A program made the position numbers and the translations under genes. The notes under the pieces were generated by a model. That model ran no database searches. It had not been told where the DNA came from and worked only from the letters and a program-made list of their open reading frames with translations. Shown in pieces: positions 55,767 through 64,000 of a stretch of 64,000 nt of DNA (positions within the stretch are counted from its first letter, which is position 1; the number at the start of each line of letters is the position of its first letter). Source of the DNA: Enterococcus sp. HY326 (GTDB taxonomy: Bacteria > Bacillota > Bacilli > Lactobacillales > Enterococcaceae); contig NZ_JANLGQ010000004.1 in NCBI RefSeq assembly GCF_026157065.1, positions 310,001-374,000 on the forward strand, in the 5' to 3' direction.

Positions 55767-56563
55767 GACAAAGAGTGATCACTGCTGTAATTGCCCTGAT
55801 ATTTTTTATTCCAATTATAGCCTATGGGGGATATCCCTTAGATATAGTTGCGGCAGCCTTAGCGGTTGTTGGGGTTTATGAATTATTTAGAATGCGGGGG
55901 CTGACACTGCTAAGTTTAGAGGGTGGACTGTCAGCACTAGGCGCAATTTTGTTAGTGTTACCGGTGGAGCGTTGGTTCTTCTTTTTACCAAGCGGCATCA
56001 GCAATTTTACTTTATATTATTTAATTGTTATGGTTCTTTTAGGAATTGGGGTAATCTCCAATAATTCTTACACAATTGACGAAGCCGGTTTTCCCGTAAT
56101 TGTTTCATTGTATGTTGGTGTTGGGTTCCAAAATTTAGTTGCGGCCCGTTCCCATAGTGTTCAAATGGTTATTTTGGCCCTATTTATTGTTTGGGCGACA
56201 GATATCGGCGCTTATATGATTGGTCGTCAATATGGCAAGCGCAAACTTTTACCAAGCATTTCACCGAATAAAACTGTTGAAGGTGCGTTAGGCGGTATCG
56301 GCTGTGCCATGTTTATCACGTTAATCTTTACGTTATTGTATCCAGCACAGCAATATTTTAACCACGGCTTATTGGCAATGATTATCTTTGCGGCTTTCTT
56401 CTCAGTCTTTGGTCAGTTTGGCGATTTAGTCGAATCGGCCATCAAGCGTCATTATGATGTGAAGGATTCCGGAAAAATTTTGCCTGGACATGGCGGCATT
56501 CTAGATCGCTTTGACAGCCTGCTATTCGTTTTTCCAATCATGCACTTATTTGGATTATTTTAA
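55763..56563 (+). CDS. cdsA: Phosphatidate cytidylyltransferase CdsA
   Basis: Membrane enzyme of 266 residues, about eight hydrophobic segments, making CDP-diacylglycerol from phosphatidate and CTP. The C-terminal family signature runs from [13 protein letters not shown] to [13 protein letters not shown]. It starts with TTG at 55763 overlapping the uppS stop, preceded by GAGGAGG. A terminator follows, so rseP is not directly adjacent: a deaminase-family gene on the other strand separates them. Confidence 0.95.
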   Translation: MRQRVITAVIALIFFIPIIAYGGYPLDIVAAALAVVGVYELFRMRGLTLLSLEGGLSALGAILLVLPVERWFFFLPSGISNFTLYYLIVMVLLGIGVISNNSYTIDEAGFPVIVSLYVGVGFQNLVAARSHSVQMVILALFIVWATDIGAYMIGRQYGKRKLLPSISPNKTVEGALGGIGCAMFITLIFTLLYPAQQYFNHGLLAMIIFAAFFSVFGQFGDLVESAIKRHYDVKDSGKILPGHGGILDRFDSLLFVFPIMHLFGLF

Positions 56564-56572
56564 AAAGCTATC

Positions 56573-56620
56573 AAAAAAACTGCGGCCGACAAGAACTATT
56601 CTTGTCGGCTGTAGTTTTTT
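56573..56620. terminator. Bidirectional terminator between cdsA and the YerA-like gene
   Basis: GCCGACAAGAA/TTCTTGTCGGC stem extended by ACTGC/GTAGT, flanked by A and T runs. Confidence 0.9.
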
Positions 56621-56621
56621 A

Positions 56622-58358
56622 TTAACGAGGAACAGAAGGAATTAATAGCTGGTTTGCTTTCACATCGAAAATTCCCTTTGGTGTAATCCGAATAAACGGC
56701 AGGTGTGTCGCTGCTAAAAACATCAGAGCAAAACCAATGTCAGCAAAAGCAAATCCGTGGTCGGCCATTATTTTTTTAAGCTCTTTATCCTTTTGAATCA
56801 ATTGTTCCATCGGTAACAAAGACATGCGACCGTCTAATTCTAACGGTAGTTCAAAAATGATTTCACCGTTATCAACTAAGACAAGGCCGCCGCCAATTAC
56901 TTTTAAACGCTCAAAAGCTAGTGTCATGTCCTGCTGATTTTTACCGATTAATAAAAGATCCATCGTGCCAGAATAAGTGGTGGCCATGTTGCCCAAGGAA
57001 TTGACAAATCCTTTAATGAAGGTGCTGACCCGCCATTTTCCTTGTTTGTCTAGTTTTACAATCAGCGCTTCATCAGCATCTAATTTCGCTTGACTAAAGG
57101 TGCCGGAAAATATTTTTTCATAAGGACGAGTAATTACATTGTTGATGACATGAATACCGACAGTTGTCTCTATGTCAAAATCATTTGCAGTTAAATCCCA
57201 ATCCATTTTCGCTGGGCCGAAGCCAAATTCAGCCCAATTGAAATTCTGATAAGCCGTGGTTGTATCGGTACCTTTTTTAACCCACTGGCCCTTTGCTAAG
57301 ACATGGACTGGTGTAGGATTTTTTTTATCCTGCAAGAAATTGATGTTGGCAATTCGACCAGTTGCCAGTGAGCCATATTGATCTTCAATATCATAATAGC
57401 TGGCTACGTTAAACGCCGCCATGTTATAAGCTTGAGTCTCAGGAATGCCTTTAGCCAAAACCATTTTAATTAAACGATCCGTGATGCCATTTTCATAAAA
57501 ATAAGGATGACCACCATCTGTTGTCAGCATAAAGCGGCTAAATTCGTTGACACCCGCTGCAAGTAAATCGTCTAATAATATATCTAAATCCGGACGAATC
57601 GAAGAATCCCGCAAAGTCACCATGTAACCGTTCTGAATTCTCGCCATAACTTCAGCTCCAGTCATGGCCTCATGATCAGCATCAGCTCCCAGCAATTTAA
57701 GCTTTGCTAAAGTTTTTGCCGAAGAGCCGGGAAAATGCCCTTCAACTTTTTTGTTACGCTTTTTGGTTTCCAACATCCAACTAAGTAATTCATCATCGCC
57801 TTTTAATAGGCGGGGCCATGCGGTTAATTCTCCTGCTTGAATGACGTGTTCATTATCCAACCAATCCAGAATCATTTCTGTATTAAACAACTTGTCGCTT
57901 GGCAAAAGCTCTGTCTGGCTATCTAAACGTGACCACCAAAAAGTGGTTGTTGGTAGCTGACTAATCGATTCCATCATCGCAAACAAGTTTTTTGTTGGCT
58001 GTGTCATCAAGAAAAATAAATTGTCATTAATCAGCATTGTAGTCCCAAGTTTGGCTGCATATTCTGCCAGCGAAACGGGATTGTAAAATTGACTTGGATG
58101 GATATGTGGTTCAATATAGCCTGGGACTAAAAAAAGATCTGTACAGTCCATGATTTCGACATCCGTTAATTCTTCTGGCATTTCCTCACCGACATAAATT
58201 ATTCTATCCTGATAAATCCAGAGATTACCTTGGTCCCACCGTCTCAAGTAAACATTTAGATAAGTCGCATTTTTTAACACCAAATTTGGTGAGCCTTGCC
58301 CATCTAATAGCGCAACTTGCTGCCGTAATTCATCAATAATTGACCAACGATTGTTCAC
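56622..58358 (-). CDS. YerA-like adenine deaminase family protein
   Basis: Amidohydrolase-superfamily protein of 578 residues resembling B. subtilis YerA. An N-terminal metal motif is PGYIEPHIHPSQF; HEAMTG and TTDGGHPYF follow, and there is a C-terminal domain like that of adenine deaminases (about 400-578, with IGGGLVLVDNG). Adenine deaminases usually show IDAHVHIES at the first motif, so the different text (HIHP) leaves the substrate open. It stands alone, inserted between cdsA and rseP, with a cre-like site just upstream of its GAGG-type ribosome site. Confidence 0.78.
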   Translation of the reverse strand: MNNRWSIIDELRQQVALLDGQGSPNLVLKNATYLNVYLRRWDQGNLWIYQDRIIYVGEEMPEELTDVEIMDCTDLFLVPGYIEPHIHPSQFYNPVSLAEYAAKLGTTMLINDNLFFLMTQPTKNLFAMMESISQLPTTTFWWSRLDSQTELLPSDKLFNTEMILDWLDNEHVIQAGELTAWPRLLKGDDELLSWMLETKKRNKKVEGHFPGSSAKTLAKLKLLGADADHEAMTGAEVMARIQNGYMVTLRDSSIRPDLDILLDDLLAAGVNEFSRFMLTTDGGHPYFYENGITDRLIKMVLAKGIPETQAYNMAAFNVASYYDIEDQYGSLATGRIANINFLQDKKNPTPVHVLAKGQWVKKGTDTTTAYQNFNWAEFGFGPAKMDWDLTANDFDIETTVGIHVINNVITRPYEKIFSGTFSQAKLDADEALIVKLDKQGKWRVSTFIKGFVNSLGNMATTYSGTMDLLLIGKNQQDMTLAFERLKVIGGGLVLVDNGEIIFELPLELDGRMSLLPMEQLIQKDKELKKIMADHGFAFADIGFALMFLAATHLPFIRITPKGIFDVKANQLLIPSVPR

Positions 58359-58375
58359 AGTATTGCCTCCTTTTA

Positions 58376-58390
58376 AATAAGCGCTTTCAT
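58376..58390. promoter_or_regulatory. cre-like site upstream of the YerA-like gene
   Basis: On the minus strand ATGAAAGCGCTTATT matches the cre consensus at 14 of 15 positions, 18 bases before the start codon. Confidence 0.5.
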
Positions 58391-59047
58391 TAATTTTATT
58401 TTAGCATATTTCCGTATTGAACAAGTCACAGTTGATTCATTCTGTTTATCAGTTCCTGTTATGGCTACTATCAGAATTTTTTAGAGGCAAAGCTGAAAAA
58501 AAGTTTCAAACTAAACCGCTTATTTGAATTAGTTTTGTATTGTTTGAGGCAACTAAAAAAATAGTGATCAGATTAACACGAAAAATGATTTCAGAGTTGC
58601 AGAGAAGAAATCAAGCCGATTGGAATAAAAAACTGATTTATTCTGTAACAATAATTAAAATAGTCAGAAAGATTTTTCTTAGAAAAGTTTTAGGTGCCAC
58701 TGTGATGTTGAGTCTTTTTATTTTCTTTTCGCTGAGACTGGAAAACTTTTAGTCTTTTTGTGAAATGCTGGCGTTACCTGTAGGGTTTTTGCATAGTGGC
58801 AAGGCTCATGCTAAGCCTTAGTAAATGACTCTAGACAAACCTGCCAGTTTTTTTAAAAATTTTAAAATTTCACAAAAAATTTAAAAGACTGATAGACCAA
58901 TAAAAAACTGTTGGTTTTTGAGAGAAAATGGTCAGAAGCCCGCTAGTATGCTAAAATTAAGCTTGTTTTATAGAACAAACTTAGTGTAAACTCCTTACAA
59001 GGTTGAGAAAACTTTGTTAGAAAATGAAAACAAAGGAAGGATTTCAA
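58391..59047. other. Intergenic region between the YerA-like gene and rseP
   Basis: About 650 bases with no convincing gene. A 70-codon TTG-initiated frame (58540-58752) lacks a ribosome site. A small hairpin with T-run (about 58893-58917) and an extended -10 TGCTAAAAT before rseP are the only signals I see. Confidence 0.5.
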
Positions 59048-60319
59048 ATGAGAACAGTTATAACCTTTATTATTGTCTTTGGCGTAATCGTCTTAGTTCA
59101 TGAGTTTGGTCATTTCTTTTTCGCAAAGCGCTCGGGAATTTTAGTCAGAGAGTTTGCGATAGGTATGGGACCAAAGATTTGGGGGTACCGGGATAAAACC
59201 GGAACTACCTATACATTGCGCTTGCTACCAATTGGTGGTTATGTGCGGATGGCTGGCAACGGCGAAGAGGAAGTTGAGATGACTCCTGGCATGCCGATTT
59301 CAGTTGAGCTAGATCAACACAATAAAGTTGTCAAAATCAATACCAGTAAAAAAGTTCAATTAACCCACGGCATTCCCTTAGAATTGACTGAGCATGATTT
59401 AGTGGATGCTTTAACGATTTCTGGTTATGTCAATGGTGATGAGTCTGAAGTGGTGACTTATAAAGTCGACCACGATGCGACAATTATTGAACCCGATGGT
59501 ATTGAAATTCGAATTGCCCCACGGGATGTGCAATTTCAATCAGCAAAATTATGGCAGCGTTTATTAACGAACTTTGCCGGACCGATGAATAATTTTATTT
59601 TAGCGGTGATTTTATTTATTGTGGTTGCTTTTATGCGGGGTGGTGTCTATGATTCCAATTCAACAACCCTTGGAGACATTCAAGCAGATAGTGTTGCTGC
59701 TAGCGCCGGTTTGCAATCCGGCGATACAGTTTTATCAGTAGACGGAGAAGCCGTGACAACTTGGTCAGAAATGCAGACCGATATTCAAGCTAGTCCAGAT
59801 GAAGAAATTTCGCTTGAAGTTGAACGAGCTGGCGAAGAACTGACAATTAATTTAACACCAGCAGCGACCGTCTCTGGTGATGAAACTTACGGCATGATTG
59901 GGGTGAGTCCAGCTTTAATTGAGACTAGTGTCTTCGATAAAATTGCTAGCGGTTTTTCTGCGACAATTGCCAATTCATTGAATATTTTTCAAGCTCTTGG
60001 TCGTCTGGTAACTAATTTTAGTCTAAATCAATTGGGCGGACCAGTTGCCATTTTCCAAATGTCTTCTGAGGCAGCTAATTCTGGTTTAATCACAGTCATT
60101 AGCTTTATGGCGATGCTATCAGTTAATCTGGGCATCATGAATCTATTGCCGATTCCGGCTTTAGATGGTGGGAAAATTGTCTTGAACCTGATTGAAGGAA
60201 TACGAGGCAAGCCAATTAGTCCTGAAAAAGAAGGAATTTTAACTTTGATTGGTTTTGGTTGCTTAATGCTTTTAATGATTTTTGTAACCTGGAACGATAT
60301 TCAACGCTTTTTATTTTAG
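59048..60319 (+). CDS. rseP: RseP-family site-2 protease
   Basis: Intramembrane zinc metalloprotease, 423 residues, with four TM segments. The zinc motif HEFGH is at 18-22 in the first TM. A PDZ domain lies at about 205-285, and the LDG motif is in NLLPIPALDGGK near 365. Relatives (Eep/RasP) cut anti-sigma factors, signal-peptide remnants and peptide pheromone precursors. The start at 59048 follows AAAGGAAGG; an earlier ATG at 59024 overlaps that site. proS follows after 39 bases. Confidence 0.94.
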   Translation: MRTVITFIIVFGVIVLVHEFGHFFFAKRSGILVREFAIGMGPKIWGYRDKTGTTYTLRLLPIGGYVRMAGNGEEEVEMTPGMPISVELDQHNKVVKINTSKKVQLTHGIPLELTEHDLVDALTISGYVNGDESEVVTYKVDHDATIIEPDGIEIRIAPRDVQFQSAKLWQRLLTNFAGPMNNFILAVILFIVVAFMRGGVYDSNSTTLGDIQADSVAASAGLQSGDTVLSVDGEAVTTWSEMQTDIQASPDEEISLEVERAGEELTINLTPAATVSGDETYGMIGVSPALIETSVFDKIASGFSATIANSLNIFQALGRLVTNFSLNQLGGPVAIFQMSSEAANSGLITVISFMAMLSVNLGIMNLLPIPALDGGKIVLNLIEGIRGKPISPEKEGILTLIGFGCLMLLMIFVTWNDIQRFLF

Positions 60320-62068
<1,749 letters not shown>

Positions 62069-62078
62069 GTTTTGAGAG

Positions 62079-62105
62079 AACATCAGCTGCCAGCTGGTGT
62101 TTTTC
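62079..62105 (+). terminator. Terminator after proS
   Basis: ACATCAGCT and AGCTGGTGT pair around GCC, followed by TTTTT. Confidence 0.8.
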
Positions 62106-62200
62106 TCTTGTCCCAAAAATCCCCAAGAGTTTTTAATGAAAAAAACGACTAAAAAGGGTATACTGATAAGTACTGAATTTCAGATGAGAGAGGGATTATT

Positions 62201-64000
62201 TTGTCAGAAAAACGTGAATTATTTGAAAAATTATTAGGACAAATGCAATTGGATGCTGCAACCTTAGCGGAGCCGTTAATCGCTGCCGGGGAAATCGAAA
62301 GTGTTGTTGTCCATAAAAAATCCCGTCTGTGGGAATTTACGCTCCGCTTTCCTGCTATTTTGCCGGTGGCCCTCTATCAAAACCTGCAAACCAATTTAGC
62401 TTTAGCCTTTCAAGATATTGCAGCAACAACTTGTACAATTGTTGCTGATGATGCAAATTATACAGAAGAATTGCTGCAGGCTTATTGGCCTTTGGCATTG
62501 GCGGCCCAAGAAATTGACAGCCAGCTGGCCAAAAAAGTTGTCTGTAATCAGCTGCCGGTTATTCAAGACAAAAAAATAATTTTGCCGATTGAAGCCGTGG
62601 CGGTTGTTGATTATTTGAAACAGCAATATTTTCCCAAAGTTCAACAACAATATGAGAATTTCGGCTTTCAAAAATTCCAAATTATTCCTCAGATTGACGA
62701 GGAGCAAGCTCAAAGAGTGCAGAGTTTATTTGAAGCACGTCAACGGGAACAACAGGAAATTTTCCAACAGCAAGCAGCTGAGAGCCTAGCCAATCACGAA
62801 GAAAAACGCAAAGAGCAAAAATCTAAGGTTGCCGAGTTATCTGGACCAATCCAATTGGGTCGTAATATTCCAAGTGATGAAGTTGTGACGCCGATGGTGA
62901 ATATTCAAGAGGAAGAACGACGGGTGACTGTTGAAGGTCTAATCTTCGATAAAGAAGTTCGCGAACTGCGGTCAAAACGGAAAATGCTTTTAATTAAAGT
63001 GACCGATTATACCTCTTCCTTTAGTATTAAAAAGTTTTCCAACAACGAAAAAGACGAACAAGTTTTTGATGCTATCAGTGTCGGCAGCTGGGTTAAAGTG
63101 CGGGGCAGCATTCAAGAAGACAGCTTTATGAAGGACTTGGTGATGAACGGCCAAGACTTAATTGAAGTTAAACACGCTCCTCGAAAAGATTATGCCCCTG
63201 AAGGCGAAAAAAGAGTGGAGCTGCATTTACACAGTAACATGAGTACGATGGATGCTACCAATAGTGTCAAGGACTTAGTTGCGCAAGCTGGAAAATGGGG
63301 TCATAAAGCAATTGCCATCACTGACCATGCTGGAGCACAGGCTTTTCCCGATGCCCACGCTGCTGGAAAAAAAGCTGGCGTTAAAATTTTATATGGAGTA
63401 GAAGCCAATGTTGTTGATGACGGTGTGCCGATTGCTTACAACGATGCTCATGTAAATTTAAGTGATGCCACTTACGTTGTTTTTGACGTGGAAACCACGG
63501 GGCTTTCTGCGGTTTATGATACGATTATTGAGTTAGCCGCAGTAAAAATGCACAAAGGAAATGTGTTAGAAACCTTTGAGCAGTTTATCGATCCCGGTCA
63601 TCCGCTTTCCCAAACGACGATTAATCTAACTGGGATTACCGATGAGATGGTAAGGGGATCAAAATTAGAAGAAGAAGTGCTGCGGCTCTTTATGGAATTT
63701 TCTAAGGATACGATTTTAGTGGCCCACAACGCCTCCTTTGATATGGGCTTTTTAAATACAAGCTATGGCAAATACGAGATTCCCGAAGCCGCAAATCCGG
63801 TTATTGATACGCTGGAACTCGCCCGTTATTTGTATCCTGATTTTAAACGTTTTGGCTTGGGTGTCTTATCAAAAAAATTCGGCGTTAATTTGGAACAGCA
63901 TCACCGCGCTGTCTATGATGCGGAGGCAACCGGACATCTAGCGTGGATTTTTGTTAAAGAAGCGATGGAAAATCATGAAATGTTTTTCCACGATCAATTA
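62201..64000 (+). CDS. polC: DNA polymerase III PolC, alpha subunit (3' end cut by window edge)
   Basis: Gram-positive replicative polymerase. Only the first 600 of about 1440 codons are in the window, and the frame is open at the right edge. It starts with TTG at 62201 after GAGAGAGGG. Visible parts are the N-terminal domain (about 1-200), an OB-fold region (about 235-325), the first part of the PHP domain (VELHLHSNMSTMD near 338), and the inserted DEDDh proofreading exonuclease (VFDVETTGLS near 428, HNASFDMGF near 508). It follows rseP and proS as in other Lactobacillales. Confidence 0.96.
   Translation, partial: MSEKRELFEKLLGQMQLDAATLAEPLIAAGEIESVVVHKKSRLWEFTLRFPAILPVALYQNLQTNLALAFQDIAATTCTIVADDANYTEELLQAYWPLALAAQEIDSQLAKKVVCNQLPVIQDKKIILPIEAVAVVDYLKQQYFPKVQQQYENFGFQKFQIIPQIDEEQAQRVQSLFEARQREQQEIFQQQAAESLANHEEKRKEQKSKVAELSGPIQLGRNIPSDEVVTPMVNIQEEERRVTVEGLIFDKEVRELRSKRKMLLIKVTDYTSSFSIKKFSNNEKDEQVFDAISVGSWVKVRGSIQEDSFMKDLVMNGQDLIEVKHAPRKDYAPEGEKRVELHLHSNMSTMDATNSVKDLVAQAGKWGHKAIAITDHAGAQAFPDAHAAGKKAGVKILYGVEANVVDDGVPIAYNDAHVNLSDATYVVFDVETTGLSAVYDTIIELAAVKMHKGNVLETFEQFIDPGHPLSQTTINLTGITDEMVRGSKLEEEVLRLFMEFSKDTILVAHNASFDMGFLNTSYGKYEIPEAANPVIDTLELARYLYPDFKRFGLGVLSKKFGVNLEQHHRAVYDAEATGHLAWIFVKEAMENHEMFFHDQL

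Noticed and set aside
58540-58752. 70-codon plus-strand frame with a possible TM segment
   Set aside because: TTG start without ribosome site, highly basic and AT-driven composition, no family resemblance.

Overview
The window looks like low-GC Firmicutes DNA of an Enterococcus or a close Enterococcaceae relative. The evidence is an Ebp-type pilus locus, an H2O2-forming glycerol-phosphate oxidase (GlpO), a CPH-type copper ATPase with a cop box, an Lsa-type ABC-F protein, a cytosine-poor AT-rich sequence with GGAGG ribosome sites, cre-like sites, and the gene orders tsaB-rimI-rimI-tsaD, dinG-ypmB-aspB-asnS and rpsB-tsf-pyrH-frr-uppS-cdsA-rseP-proS-polC. I do not assign a species. Nothing in the window is an IS element, prophage, CRISPR array, rRNA or tRNA that I can recognise.

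Layout. 1-3.7 kb: end of a menaquinone operon (menD-menH-menC), closed by a large bidirectional terminator and facing a convergent acyl-CoA ligase gene whose 5' end carries an in-frame TAA. 5.4-7.6 kb: a PucR-type regulator and an orphan MsmK/UgpC-type sugar ABC ATPase with a cre-like promoter. 7.7-8.6 kb: a very AT-rich gene-free stretch. 8.6-18.3 kb: a pilus locus with a large vWA tip adhesin, a minor pilin, a major pilin, and a single 671-residue protein holding two complete class C sortase domains. 18.5-22.3 kb: glpO, then a 34-residue membrane peptide gene and an oleate hydratase gene broken by one TAA. 22.5-26.4 kb: GntR regulator and a three-gene amino-sugar-acid operon (amidohydrolase, DgaE-like, DgaF-like). 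26.6-28.9 kb: CopB-type ATPase. 29-37.5 kb: a small acidic protein, a baeRF-like protein, a cold-shock protein, an AraC regulator with a PTS EIIBC and a cytosolic GH3 hydrolase, and a lipoprotein with a C-terminal cysteine/histidine domain. 37.6-64 kb: mostly conserved housekeeping genes, interrupted by an Lsa-like ABC-F gene with an attenuator-like leader and a YerA-like deaminase-family gene.

How the genes work together. The men genes feed (demethyl)menaquinone synthesis. The pilus genes are in assembly order (tip, base/minor, shaft, sortases), with a terminator between the shaft gene and the sortase gene that could set their ratio. The GntR, AraC and PucR regulators each sit directly before a sugar-use gene or operon, and several promoters carry cre-like sites, so this window is rich in carbon-catabolite control. 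The right half carries tRNA modification and charging (tsaB/tsaD, asnS, argS with a T-box, proS), translation (rpsB, tsf, frr), UMP kinase, and lipid-carrier and phospholipid synthesis (uppS, cdsA).

The most unusual element is the double-sortase polypeptide with a beta-rich domain predicted on the cytoplasmic side between the two catalytic halves. Other items worth a second look are the Lsa leader (promoter, consensus ribosome site, tiny uORF, terminator), two otherwise intact genes each broken by a single TAA, a stem-loop with an invariant CGGGAT loop present in two unrelated leaders, a structured leader before uppS, and long perfect inverted repeats upstream of rpsB and of the pilus operon.
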